From Flavobacterium alvei (lineage in GTDB: Bacteria > Bacteroidota > Bacteroidia > Flavobacteriales > Flavobacteriaceae): a stretch of 64,000 nt of DNA. Shown piece after piece: positions 1 to 8,512 of this stretch. Under the pieces are notes generated by a model. The model did not search any database and had not been told where the DNA came from. It saw only the letters and a program-made list of their open reading frames with translations. Numbering within the stretch: position 1 is the first letter of the stretch; every line of letters starts with the position of its first letter. A program made the translations under genes and the position numbers. Location of the stretch: assembly GCF_002920895.1 (NCBI RefSeq), contig NZ_PQVG01000001.1, positions 496,001 to 560,000 on the forward strand. The letters run 5' to 3'.

Positions 1-1
1 G

Positions 2-145
2 GCTTGGATTTTACGTGACCCAAGAGTGACTTCGGTATTAATTGGTTCAAGCAAACCCGAACAAATTTTAGATTCTATCAAAGCTTTAGAAAACACGAGT
101 TTCAGCAAAGAAGAATTAAACAATATTGATTTGATTTTAAAGTAA
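2..145 (+). CDS. Aldo/keto reductase, C-terminal fragment (cut by window start)
   Basis: Only the last 47 codons are present, open from the window edge to the TAA at 143-145. They read AWILRDPRVTSVLIGSSKPE and continue with a helix containing ALENTSFSKEELNNID. This is the typical C-terminus of NADPH-dependent aldo/keto reductases of the YghZ/voltage-gated potassium channel beta-like group, in which the SVLIG segment and following residues bind the cofactor phosphate. The following GH2 gene starts 15 bases downstream on the same strand, so the two are probably co-transcribed. The substrate cannot be told from this fragment; a sugar or sugar-aldehyde role would fit the neighbourhood but is inference. 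Confidence 0.75.
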   Translation, partial: AWILRDPRVTSVLIGSSKPEQILDSIKALENTSFSKEELNNIDLILK

Positions 146-160
146 CAAACCCAAACAATA

Positions 161-2503
161 ATGAAGAATTTCAAAAAAACAGAAGCAAAACGATTTAGCT
201 TCATACTTATTTTAGTATTTGCCACAACAGCGATCTTTTCGCAAGGGCGAAAAACAATCAATTTTGACGCCAATTGGCAATTTACAAAAGGAGAAATAGC
301 TGGAGCCGAAAAACTTACATTTAATGACAAAACTTGGAGAACACTCGATGTTCCGCACGATTGGAGTATTGAAGGGCCTTATGATCGTGAAAATCCGTCG
401 GCACGTGGTGGCGGTTATTTGCCAACAGGAATTGGTTGGTATCGCAAAACATTTCAATTAGACGCCGCTGATGCTAATAAAATACTAACCATAGAATTTG
501 ATGGCGTTATGGCCAACAGCGATGTATGGATTAACGGAAACCATTTAGGAAAACGTCCGTATGGCTACATCAGTTTTACGTATGATCTTACGCCTTATTT
601 GAACTTTGGAAAAGGAAAAACCAATGTCATAGCGGTTCGAGCTGATAATTCTGTCCAACCTGCTTCTCGTTATTATACTGGTGCTGGAATTTATCGTCAC
701 GTACGTTTGGTAGTTGTAAATCCAACACATTTCAAACATTGGGGAACACAAATTACGACTCCAAATGCATCTGCACAAAAAGCGGTTGTGAGCGTTAAAA
801 CTGAAATAGAAAACAAAGGAGCAGCTGGAACTTATAAACTGCAAATTGATATTGTTGACAGCAAAGGAAAAATTGTAAAATCTAGCGAAAGTCAAGAAAA
901 TATTGCAGCCAATACAACCAGCAATTTAGCCAAAGAAATGGAGGTTCAAAATCCTAAATTATGGGATATTGAAGCACCCAATTTATATACTGTAACTACC
1001 AAATTGTATTCCGGAAAAACGCTTATTGATAATGAGACGACTACCATTGGAATCAGAAATGCTGAATTTAGAGCCGATACTGGTTTTTGGTTAAACAATA
1101 AGAATTACAAGATAAAAGGAGTTTGCTTGCATCACGATGGTGGAGCGGTTGGCGCTGCAGTTCCGCTTGGAGTTTGGAAAGAACGCTTGAAAAAATTAAA
1201 AGAAGTGGGCGTAAACGGCATTCGAACTTCACACAATCCTGTTGCTCCAGAATTTTTGGATTTATGCGATCAAATGGGATTTGTGGTGATGGACGAAACT
1301 TTCGACACTTGGACAGCGGCCAAACACAATGGCGAAAAAGGCTATAATTTAATTTTCAAAGAATGGTGGGAACAAGACACCAAAGACATGGTTTTAAGAG
1401 ACCGAAACCATCCTTCGATAGTTATTTATAGCATTGGCAACGAAGTTCACGATGACCTTAGTTATCCTGAAGGCTTTAAAACCTATAAAATGCAGGAAGA
1501 TGTTGTTAAAAAACAGGACAATACTAGACCTGTAACTATGGCACTTTTCAGACCCGCCAATTCTAAAGTTTACCTTAGTGGCTTTGCCGATCATATGGAA
1601 ATTGTGGGTCAAAATTATCGCGAAAACGAACTGATAGCTGCACACGAAGCGCATCCAACTTGGAAAGTTATTGGCACCGAAAACACTCATGTGCTTGTTC
1701 AATGGTTGGCATTGCGAGACAAGCCCTATATGGCAGGACAATTTTTATGGACGGGTTACGATTATTTAGGCGAAGCCGATTGGCCAGAAACCACTAACAA
1801 TCAAGGTTTATTTGACAGAGCCGGAAACTGGAAACAACAATCTTTGCAAAGAGACAGTTGGTGGTCTGAAGAGCCTGTGGTGCACATTGTGAGAAAATCG
1901 GATAATGCGGGAGCTGGTGTTTGGGTTGCTGATTGGACGCCGAATGATTTTGACACTTACGACAATGCCAAAGTGAATGTCTATAGCAATTGTGAGGAAG
2001 TAGAACTTTTTTTGAACGAGAAATCATTAGGTGCCTTAAAAAAACCTGCCGATGATTCTCCAAGAGAATGGAATGTTACTTTTGAAGCTGGGACGATCAA
2101 AGCCATTGGAAAAAACAACGGAAAAATTGTTGCTCAGGAAGAACAGACTTCTGCTGGAAAACCTGCTAAAATTATCTTAACCAAAAGCATTCCAACTTTA
2201 GCTAACAATTGGGACGATGTGACATTTATTACCGCAACGATTGTGGACGAAAAAGGAATTAGATGTGCCACTGCCGACAATCAAATTAAATTTACGATTA
2301 CGGATGCTGGCAAAATTATTGCGGTCGATAATGGAAACATTATCAATCACGATGGGTATCAAGGTCCAGCAACTAGAACTTATCAAGGTACGGCAATTGC
2401 TATTATCAAAGCAAACAAAAATAGTGGAACCATTTCACTAAAAGCAACTGCCGAGGGTTTGACATCCGATTCTATTGCAGTTGAAATTGTATCGAAAAAA
2501 TAA
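161..2503 (+). CDS. GH2 family glycoside hydrolase (beta-galactosidase-like), exported
   Basis: The 780-residue protein has an N-terminal signal peptide (about 1-28, ending IFSQ), then the GH2 jelly-roll sugar-binding domain (DVPHDWSIEG, GIGWYRKTF), an Ig-like domain and a TIM barrel. The likely acid/base is Glu428 in SIGNEVHD and the likely nucleophile Glu507 in IGTENTH. The tail resembles the DUF4982 and invasin/Big-like domains common in Bacteroidota beta-galactosidases. The family hydrolyses terminal beta-linked galactose, and sometimes glucuronic acid or mannose, so specificity is not proven. It follows an aldo/keto reductase by 15 bases and ends at a bidirectional terminator. It probably acts in the periplasm, removing galactose from arabinogalactan or related side chains. 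Confidence 0.85.
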   Translation: MKNFKKTEAKRFSFILILVFATTAIFSQGRKTINFDANWQFTKGEIAGAEKLTFNDKTWRTLDVPHDWSIEGPYDRENPSARGGGYLPTGIGWYRKTFQLDAADANKILTIEFDGVMANSDVWINGNHLGKRPYGYISFTYDLTPYLNFGKGKTNVIAVRADNSVQPASRYYTGAGIYRHVRLVVVNPTHFKHWGTQITTPNASAQKAVVSVKTEIENKGAAGTYKLQIDIVDSKGKIVKSSESQENIAANTTSNLAKEMEVQNPKLWDIEAPNLYTVTTKLYSGKTLIDNETTTIGIRNAEFRADTGFWLNNKNYKIKGVCLHHDGGAVGAAVPLGVWKERLKKLKEVGVNGIRTSHNPVAPEFLDLCDQMGFVVMDETFDTWTAAKHNGEKGYNLIFKEWWEQDTKDMVLRDRNHPSIVIYSIGNEVHDDLSYPEGFKTYKMQEDVVKKQDNTRPVTMALFRPANSKVYLSGFADHMEIVGQNYRENELIAAHEAHPTWKVIGTENTHVLVQWLALRDKPYMAGQFLWTGYDYLGEADWPETTNNQGLFDRAGNWKQQSLQRDSWWSEEPVVHIVRKSDNAGAGVWVADWTPNDFDTYDNAKVNVYSNCEEVELFLNEKSLGALKKPADDSPREWNVTFEAGTIKAIGKNNGKIVAQEEQTSAGKPAKIILTKSIPTLANNWDDVTFITATIVDEKGIRCATADNQIKFTITDAGKIIAVDNGNIINHDGYQGPATRTYQGTAIAIIKANKNSGTISLKATAEGLTSDSIAVEIVSKK

Positions 2504-2561
2504 CACTATTCAGATTATGAAATTAGTCTAATTTTTACAAACATAATTTCAAAAAAAACAC

Positions 2562-2597
2562 AAAAAAACCGTCTCGAATTATCGGGACGGTTTTTGG
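2562..2597. terminator. Bidirectional rho-independent terminator
   Basis: An 8-bp stem (CCGTCTCG at 2569-2576 with CGGGACGG at 2583-2590, one G-T pair) is flanked by an A-run on the left and a T-run on the right. It lies between the convergent GH2 and transaldolase genes and can serve both. Confidence 0.85.
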
Positions 2598-2615
2598 TTT
2601 TTAGGCTTTGGCTAC

Positions 2616-3272
2616 TTAGCTATTTCCCTTTTTGAAATCAGCTAAGAAAGTAGCTAAACCAATATCGGTCAATGGGTGCTTCAACAAACCTTCGATAGCA
2701 CTCAAAGGACCTGTGATTACATCCGATCCAATTTTGGCACAATTGATAATGTGCATTACATTACGAACTGATGCAGCTAGAATTTGAGTTTCGTACCCGT
2801 AATTGTCATAAATCAATCTGATTTCTTCAATTAAAGCCATTCCATCTGTAGAAATATCATCTAGTCTTCCGATGAAAGGAGACACATAAGTTGCTCCAGC
2901 TTTTGCAGCCAATAATGCTTGACCTGCAGAAAACACTAAAGTAACATTGGTTCTAATGCCTTTGTTTGAAAAATATTTACATGCTTTAACTCCGTCTTTA
3001 ATCATCGGTAGTTTAACCACGATTTGAGGATGCAAAGCAGCAAGCATTTCGCCTTCGGCAACCATTCCTTCAAAATCTGTAGCGATTACTTCGGCGCTTA
3101 CATCTCCATCTACTAATTCACATATTTTTACATAATGAGCAAGGATATTATCGGCTCCAGTAATTCCTTCTTTCGCCATTAGCGATGGATTAGTCGTTAC
3201 ACCGTCTAAAATTCCAAGATCATTGGCTTCTTTGATGTCTTTTAAATTGGCAGTATCTATAAAAAATTTCAT
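2616..3272 (-). CDS. tal: Transaldolase (TalC/FSA-type small transaldolase)
   Basis: This 218-residue protein is a complete small-type transaldolase. It has the N-terminus [16 protein letters not shown], the GVTTNPSL motif, a Schiff-base lysine at Lys87 (VVKLPM) and the segment [12 protein letters not shown]. Phe133 occupies the position where fructose-6-phosphate aldolase (FSA) has a tyrosine, which favours true transaldolase activity, exchanging dihydroxyacetone units between sugar phosphates in the pentose phosphate pathway. The gene lies 26 bases downstream of transketolase and is surely co-transcribed with it. Together they convert xylulose 5-phosphate made by the ara and xyl enzymes nearby into glycolytic intermediates. 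The protein is cytoplasmic. Confidence 0.92.
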   Translation of the reverse strand: MKFFIDTANLKDIKEANDLGILDGVTTNPSLMAKEGITGADNILAHYVKICELVDGDVSAEVIATDFEGMVAEGEMLAALHPQIVVKLPMIKDGVKACKYFSNKGIRTNVTLVFSAGQALLAAKAGATYVSPFIGRLDDISTDGMALIEEIRLIYDNYGYETQILAASVRNVMHIINCAKIGSDVITGPLSAIEGLLKHPLTDIGLATFLADFKKGNS

Positions 3273-3298
3273 TTCTTTTTGGGTTTATTTTTGATTAA

Positions 3299-5338
3299 TT
3301 ATTTACTTTCTTGAATGTATTTTAGGATTTCTTTGCTAGCACTTTCAGGGTTGAAACCGAATTTTTGGTCTAAAACGCTTGCTGGTGCTGAATAACCAAA
3401 ATGACCCAGTCCGATCACTTTTCCGCTATCGCCAATTAACCCTTCAAGGTTTACAGGAAGTCCCGCAGTAAGGCCGAAAACTAATTTTCCTTTAGGAATT
3501 ACGCTTTCTTGGTAAGCTGCAGATTGTTGTTTGAACAAACCTTCTGAGATAATAGAAGCTACATTTACTTTTAGGTTATTCTCTTTCTCCAAAATAACAG
3601 CAGCATCCATAAGTGTTGCAACTTCAGAACCGTTAGCGAATAAAGTAATATCAGGATTTGCAACTGATTTTACTAAATATCCTCCTTTGTTAGCTTCGGT
3701 AGCCTCTTGGTATCTTGAAGTTCCCATAGCTGGAATGTCTTTGATATTTTGTCTTGAAAGAATCAAAGCCGTAGGAGTTGTTGTGTTTTTCAACGCCATA
3801 TCCCAAGCAACAGAAGTTTCGATAGCATCGGCAGGACGAAGTGCTAGTAAACTTTGGTGACCTGAATGGTTTTTGATTTTTTCCATCAAACGCATTTGCG
3901 CTTCTTGCTCAATTGGTTGATGTGTTGGCCCGTCTTCACCTACTCTAAATGAATCGTGAGTCAAGACATATTTTACTGGCAATTCTTGAATAGCTGCCAA
4001 TCGAATCGCTGGTTTCATATAATCTGAAAACACAAAGAAAGTAGCTACAACTGGAACAACACCTCCGTGAAGAGCGATTCCGTTTGCGATAGCAGTCATT
4101 GTTAATTCAGCAACTCCGGCTTGTAAAAAAGCTCCTTTGAAGTTGTTTTTTTGCAAAACAGTAGTTTTTTTCAAGAAACCATCTGTTTTATCACTGTTAG
4201 ATAAATCTGCCGAAGAAACGATTACGTTTTCAAGGTTTTCGGCCAAATATCCTAAGACTATAGAAGAAGCTTCTCTAGTAGCTACATTTGCTTTTTGAAC
4301 CACTTGGCTTAAATCTAAATCAGGTAATTTTCCAGAAAGGAACATTTCCATTTTTTGAGCTAAAGCTGGATTAGCTGTTTTCCAAATAGCAATAGTTGCT
4401 TTTTTAACAGCAGCATCAGCCACTTTTTTAGCTAAAACTTCAGTATAATATGTCTGAACTTCTTCATAAATATCGAAAGAACTTTCTGGATTGGCTCCAA
4501 GATTGATTAAGGTTTGTTTGAAATCAGCTTTGGTATCACCAATTGGCTTTCCGTGCAATTCACATTCTCCTTCATACATATCTCCGTTTGCCAAAACGCA
4601 ACCTTTACCCATAATGGTTTTACCAATAATTAAGGTTGGTTTTTCTGATTCAGCATTGGCATCGTCTAATGCTTTACGAATTTGAGCGTGATCGTGACCA
4701 TCAATTGTGATTACTTTCCATCCCCAAGCTTCGTATTTTTTAGCAGTATCTTCAGATGTAACTTCATCCGTCATAGAAGAAAGTTGCACATCATTTGAAT
4801 CATAGAACATAATAAAGTTGTTCAACCCTAAATGTCCTGCTATACGACCAACACCTTGCGAAATTTCTTCTTGCACACCACCATCAGTGATGAAACCATA
4901 AATGGTATGAGTAAAAAGACTTTCGAATCTAGCGTCTAGGAATTTGGCAGCAATTGCAGCTCCAACTCCCATTGCGTGTCCTTGCCCAAGTGGTCCAGAT
5001 GTGTTTTCGATTCCTCTAAGAACATCAACTTCAGGGTGTCCTGGAGTTACTGAACCCCATTGTCTGAAATTTTGTAAATCTTCTTTAGAATAATTTCCTA
5101 ATAAACTATATTGTGCATACATCAAAGCAGATAAATGTCCCGCATCCATAAAGAAACGATCTCTAAAAGGCCAGTTCATTTCAGTTGGATCAAAATTCAA
5201 ATATTCGGTATAAAGAATGTGTAAGAAATCAGCACCTCCCATTGCGCCTCCAGGGTGACCTGAATTTGCTTTTTCAACCATTGATATGGCTAAAGCTCTG
5301 ATGTTGTCAGCAGCTAAATTGTCAATTTGTTTGTTCAT
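3299..5338 (-). CDS. tkt: Transketolase, full-length single chain
   Basis: The 679-residue protein has all three transketolase domains: the thiamine-diphosphate domain (SGHPGGAMGGADF with His28; thiamine motif around 150-180), the pyrimidine domain (THDSFRVGEDGPTHQPIEQ) and a C-terminal domain. It moves two-carbon units between ketoses and aldoses in the non-oxidative pentose phosphate pathway. The usual GDG of the thiamine motif reads TDG (Thr151-Asp152-Gly153); the metal-binding Asp and the Gly are kept, so activity is expected. It heads a tkt-tal operon with a good promoter about 90-120 bases upstream. Its place beside pentose genes suggests a copy devoted to pentose flux. Whether the genome holds another transketolase cannot be seen here. 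Confidence 0.95.
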   Translation of the reverse strand: MNKQIDNLAADNIRALAISMVEKANSGHPGGAMGGADFLHILYTEYLNFDPTEMNWPFRDRFFMDAGHLSALMYAQYSLLGNYSKEDLQNFRQWGSVTPGHPEVDVLRGIENTSGPLGQGHAMGVGAAIAAKFLDARFESLFTHTIYGFITDGGVQEEISQGVGRIAGHLGLNNFIMFYDSNDVQLSSMTDEVTSEDTAKKYEAWGWKVITIDGHDHAQIRKALDDANAESEKPTLIIGKTIMGKGCVLANGDMYEGECELHGKPIGDTKADFKQTLINLGANPESSFDIYEEVQTYYTEVLAKKVADAAVKKATIAIWKTANPALAQKMEMFLSGKLPDLDLSQVVQKANVATREASSIVLGYLAENLENVIVSSADLSNSDKTDGFLKKTTVLQKNNFKGAFLQAGVAELTMTAIANGIALHGGVVPVVATFFVFSDYMKPAIRLAAIQELPVKYVLTHDSFRVGEDGPTHQPIEQEAQMRLMEKIKNHSGHQSLLALRPADAIETSVAWDMALKNTTTPTALILSRQNIKDIPAMGTSRYQEATEANKGGYLVKSVANPDITLFANGSEVATLMDAAVILEKENNLKVNVASIISEGLFKQQSAAYQESVIPKGKLVFGLTAGLPVNLEGLIGDSGKVIGLGHFGYSAPASVLDQKFGFNPESASKEILKYIQESK

Positions 5339-5422
5339 TTTTTCTATTATAATTTATTGTTTTTATTCTCAATTCACATTGTATATCACCAAAATAGATA
5401 ATAAGTGTGAAAAATACATTTA

Positions 5423-5454
5423 CAAATGTAGCCAAATTAATAATACAAAATCAA
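5423..5454 (-). promoter_or_regulatory. Promoter of the tkt-tal operon
   Basis: Read on the minus strand, TTG (5452-5454) is followed after 21 bases by TACATTTG (5423-5430). This matches the Flavobacterium consensus TTG-N17-23-TANNTTTG. The predicted start leaves a leader of about 75-80 bases. The -7 box is one arm of the inverted repeat TACATTTACAAATGTA at 5415-5430, a candidate operator. A sequence differing at one position occurs in front of the arabinan susC gene. Confidence 0.6.
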
Positions 5455-5921
5455 AAAAAAATTCGTTCTCTTTTTGTCTAAAAAACAGAAGCTATGATAA
5501 TGCAAATAAATTGATAGATTTTATACGTTCTTTATTTGTTTTCTAAAACACAGAAATCTGAGTTGGAAGAAGAAATAAAAAAATCAATAATTTAGAAACA
5601 GTTGCGTTGGATTATCAACAAATTTTTATGCAACTACTGCTGCTAAAAATTCATTTTTTAAACGGGGCAAAAATAAACAAATTAGTCTTTATAACGGTCA
5701 AAAAAAGCATAATAATTACTAAAAAACGGCTTTTTATTCTAAAAAAACAAAACCTCTTTACGTTTAAAATCAGCGATTAACAACTTGTTTTTTTAATGAT
5801 TTCGAACAACTTATCGAAACGAAATCGATTTTTCAGAACCTAATCACTTGTGTTTTTTGCTAAATTCCAAACAAAACATCAATATTATTATTGTAATCAA
5901 AAAAAATAAAACAAAATATCT

Positions 5922-5950
5922 TTTGTGTATCAAAATATTTTATAGTTTTG
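5922..5950 (+). promoter_or_regulatory. Promoter of the tandem-CBM gene
   Basis: TTTG at 5922-5925 is followed after 17 bases by TAGTTTTG at 5943-5950, matching the Flavobacterium -33/-7 consensus. The two LacI-type operators begin 2 bases further on and would cover the transcription start. Confidence 0.6.
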
Positions 5951-5952
5951 TT

Positions 5953-5968
5953 AAACAATCGATTGTTT
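5953..5968. promoter_or_regulatory. LacI-type operator, site 1 (perfect 16-bp palindrome)
   Basis: AAACAATCGATTGTTT is a perfect palindrome centred on CG, the usual architecture of LacI/GalR-family operators. It lies just downstream of the -7 box, where bound repressor would block initiation. Related dyads occur at 5972, 41153, 46639 and 55608. Confidence 0.6.
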
Positions 5969-5971
5969 TAT

Positions 5972-5983
5972 GCAATCGTTTGT
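5972..5983. promoter_or_regulatory. LacI-type operator, site 2
   Basis: GCAATCGTTTGT matches the GCAAnCGnTTGC pattern at all but the last base. Its centre is 17 bases from that of the preceding palindrome, so the two sites lie in tandem in front of the CBM gene. They also overlap the in-frame ATG at 5970, which is one reason to start the gene at 6030. Confidence 0.55.
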
Positions 5984-6029
5984 TTTAATAAAATCTATTA
6001 ATTTAACAACCATTAAAAAACTAAAAATC

Positions 6030-7223
6030 ATGATTAAAAAATTACTTTTTCTACTTGTAACGGTAACTTGTACATCATTTACAATGAGTGCACAGAATTT
6101 ATTATTAAACAGCACTCTTGAAGCTGGAACTGGAGACAGTTTTACCAATTGGTCAAGAACCTCTGGACAAACAAATTTAACGGCTGAAACTGTTAATGTT
6201 CATGGAGGCGTTAGAGGTCTAAAAGCTGTTTCGATGGGAACTAACGAATGGGATGTACAGCTCCAGAGTGATGCCGTTACCACAGTAGTTGGTACTAGTT
6301 ATGAAGTGACTTATTGGATTAAATCTGTTGGCGGTGCTAGTACTATCCGTTTATCTACTGTTAGTTCTGGAGGAAATGCTTATGGTGCTGCTACTACAAT
6401 TGGAACAGCTTGGCAACAAATCTCTTATTCATTTACCGCTAATTCAACCTCAACAAAAATTAGTTTCGATATGGGAAAAAGCACTGACACATTTTATATA
6501 GATGACATTGAAATGTATTCTTTGACAAAAAACAATATAGTAAATGGTGGTTTTGAAACCACTCCGGGTGCTTCTGGAAATGTATTTGCCAATTGGAATG
6601 CTACTAATGGTGCTGCACAAATGACACAAGAATTGACCCAATTCCGTTCAGGAGCTAGTGCTTTGAAAGCGATTTCTACTGGCGCCAACGAATACAATGT
6701 TCAACTACAAACAGACAACGTAACTACTGTAATAGGAAGAAGTTATGAAGTAGCCATTTGGATTAAATCTGTTGGTGGAGCTAGTAAAATGCGTTTATCA
6801 ACTTCAGGAGGAACAGCTGTTTACGGAAACTCAACTACTATTGGCACAAGCTGGCAAAGATTAGCTTTGGTCTTCAAAGCTACTGCTACTGCCACAAAAT
6901 TAAGTTTGGATTTAGGAAAAAGCACAGAAACATTTTATATTGATGATGCCTCTTTTAATGAAGCTCAAACTGTTCCATTGAAAACAGAAGCATTTGCTAA
7001 AAATGATAAAATCGTTTTCTATCCAAACCCAGTTACCGATAATTTGAATATTAGCTCAGAAACAGCTATCAAATCAGTATCGATTATCGATCTTAGTGGA
7101 AAAACAGTAAAAAAAGTTAAGAGTGCAGATGCTATTGAAACTGTTAATTTATCTGATTTAAGTCATGGCATGTATATTATTTCTACAGACACTAACAAAC
7201 AATTTAAGTTTTTGAAAAACTAA
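6030..7223 (+). CDS. Secreted tandem carbohydrate-binding module protein with T9SS sorting domain
   Basis: The 397-residue protein has a signal peptide (1-22, ending SAQ), two homologous CBM_4_9-type modules (about 23-164 and 169-310), and a type IX secretion C-terminal sorting domain (about 326-397: FYPNPVTDNLNIS, DLSGKTV, LSHGMYIIS). The modules share YEV.YWIKSVGGAS and GKST.TFYIDD. No catalytic domain is present. I start it at 6030 because that ATG gives a clean signal peptide; an in-frame ATG at 5970 lies within the operators. CBM4, CBM9 and CBM22 often bind xylan or other beta-glucans, and the LacI-type sites link it to the xylan locus, so a secreted or surface xylan-binding protein is likely (inference). 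A strong terminator follows. Confidence 0.85.
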   Translation: MIKKLLFLLVTVTCTSFTMSAQNLLLNSTLEAGTGDSFTNWSRTSGQTNLTAETVNVHGGVRGLKAVSMGTNEWDVQLQSDAVTTVVGTSYEVTYWIKSVGGASTIRLSTVSSGGNAYGAATTIGTAWQQISYSFTANSTSTKISFDMGKSTDTFYIDDIEMYSLTKNNIVNGGFETTPGASGNVFANWNATNGAAQMTQELTQFRSGASALKAISTGANEYNVQLQTDNVTTVIGRSYEVAIWIKSVGGASKMRLSTSGGTAVYGNSTTIGTSWQRLALVFKATATATKLSLDLGKSTETFYIDDASFNEAQTVPLKTEAFAKNDKIVFYPNPVTDNLNISSETAIKSVSIIDLSGKTVKKVKSADAIETVNLSDLSHGMYIISTDTNKQFKFLKN

Positions 7224-7252
7224 AAAAGAAAGTATTTAATAAGCAATATTTG

Positions 7253-7290
7253 AAACAGTGGTAAGCATAAAGTTTACCACTGTTTTTTTT
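7253..7290 (+). terminator. Rho-independent terminator after the CBM gene
   Basis: A perfect 12-bp stem (7253-7264 with 7274-7285, 9-base loop) is followed by a T-run. It can also stop leftward transcription from uxuA because A's precede it. Confidence 0.9.
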
Positions 7291-7319
7291 ACCTATAACT
7301 ATCCCAATACAAGCTTTAA

Positions 7320-8510
7320 CTAAAGTAATTTGTTTGGCATTATTGGATTTAAATGCTGAACAGTTGCCATTACACCATCCATTTGTGCCAAAGCAAACAT
7401 TCGACCGTGAAACGAATATCCTGGATTATAGCCTTTGTCTTCGTCACCCAACATCATTCGACCGTGATCGACTCGCATTGGTAATTTTGTATTTTCAGCT
7501 TCAAAAATAGAAACCAATTCTATCAAATGTCCACGACCTTCTAGATGGGAAGCCTCAATGAAATTACCTCCTTCTAAGGCTTCGGTACTTCTTAAATGCA
7601 CAAAATGGGTTCGTGATGCAAATTTCCTTGCCAACTCAGGAACATTATTCCGGATACCTGTACTCAACGAACCTGCACAAAACGTTAATCCGTTATGCGG
7701 ATTATCAACGGTGTTCAAAATCCATTGAATGTCTTCTTCATTGGTAACAATTCGTGGCAAACCGAGCATTTGAAACGGTGGATCGTCAGGATGAATGCAC
7801 ATATTAATACCATATTGTTCGCAAACTGGCATAATCCGATTTAAGAAATAACGCAAGTTTTCACGCAATTCATTTTTATCGATATTGTCATAAACTGCTA
7901 GTAGTCTATTGAATATTGCCACAGGATTTTGGTCTCCTGCTTTTATATTTCCATTAATGAAGCCTTGTGTTTTTACAATAATAGTGTCTATCAATTGTTG
8001 TTTTTCGGCTTCAGTAATAGTTTTATCTAGTTCGTAAACCTTAGCCAATTCTTCATTTGTATAATCCTTATCGGCGCTTTTTCGATTCAGGATTAAAATG
8101 TCGAAATAAGCAAATTTGATTTTATCGAAAAACAAAGTCGAAGTGCCGTCTTCTAATTTATACTCTAAGTCGGTTCGAATCCAATCGATAACGGGCATGA
8201 AATTATAACAAATGGTTTTCAAACCTGATTTTCCAAGATTTTCAAGACTTATAATATAGTTGTCAATTAATTGGTCTCTATTGGGCGCATTGTTTTTTAT
8301 GCCTTCGCTCACTGGAAGACTTTCTACAACCGACCAGCGCAAGCCTGCATTTTCGATATAATTTTTCAAATCCAAAATGGCATCTTCCGTCCAGATTTCA
8401 CCATTCGGAATATCGTGCAATGCAGAAACAATGCCTTCTACTCCAATTTGGCGAAGCATCGATAAAGCTATTTTATCCTTTTTGCCAAACCATCTCCAAG
8501 TTTTTTCCAT
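7320..8510 (-). CDS. uxuA: Mannonate dehydratase
   Basis: The 396-residue protein matches the usual length of UxuA (about 394). It begins MEKTWRWFGKKDKIALSMLRQ and has the family segments GVEGIVSALHDIPNGEIW, INMCIHPDDPPF, CAGSLSTG, HFVHLRST and RVDHGRMM, which carry the metal-binding His, Cys and Asp residues of this TIM-barrel family. It dehydrates D-mannonate to 2-keto-3-deoxygluconate in the cytoplasm. It follows the SDR gene by 2 bases as a two-gene operon. In this setting it would process glucuronate released from glucuronoxylan or pectin. Uronate isomerase and the KDG kinase and aldolase genes are not in the window. Confidence 0.95.
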   Translation of the reverse strand: MEKTWRWFGKKDKIALSMLRQIGVEGIVSALHDIPNGEIWTEDAILDLKNYIENAGLRWSVVESLPVSEGIKNNAPNRDQLIDNYIISLENLGKSGLKTICYNFMPVIDWIRTDLEYKLEDGTSTLFFDKIKFAYFDILILNRKSADKDYTNEELAKVYELDKTITEAEKQQLIDTIIVKTQGFINGNIKAGDQNPVAIFNRLLAVYDNIDKNELRENLRYFLNRIMPVCEQYGINMCIHPDDPPFQMLGLPRIVTNEEDIQWILNTVDNPHNGLTFCAGSLSTGIRNNVPELARKFASRTHFVHLRSTEALEGGNFIEASHLEGRGHLIELVSIFEAENTKLPMRVDHGRMMLGDEDKGYNPGYSFHGRMFALAQMDGVMATVQHLNPIMPNKLL

Positions 8511-8512
8511 AA

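Larger units (their letters stand above)
5339..6029. other. Divergent intergenic region between tkt and the CBM-protein gene
   Basis: This is 691 bases of very AT-rich DNA without a convincing gene. It holds the leftward tkt promoter (5423-5454), a 16-base inverted repeat over its -7 box (5415-5430), and at the right end the CBM-gene promoter with two LacI-type operators (5922-5983). A minor palindrome AAATCGATTT lies at 5822-5831. I see nothing else definable between about 5460 and 5900. Confidence 0.7.

Noticed and set aside
1123..2441. Open frames on both strands inside the first GH2 gene and similar ones inside other large genes
   Set aside because: They are short, lack recognisable domains and signal peptides, and overlap genes with clear family matches; they are by-products of codon bias.
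2616..3272. Reading the small transaldolase as fructose-6-phosphate aldolase
   Set aside because: Phe133 stands where FSA has the activity-defining Tyr, and the gene is paired with transketolase, both favouring transaldolase.
5460..5900. Possible small gene or RNA in the AT-rich stretch upstream of the CBM gene
   Set aside because: Only short frames without initiation context were seen, and no stable GC-containing hairpin or known RNA pattern.
5970..6029. Upstream in-frame ATG extending the tandem-CBM protein by 20 residues
   Set aside because: It lies within the tandem LacI-type operators and would bury the signal peptide; the ATG at 6030 gives a normal export signal.
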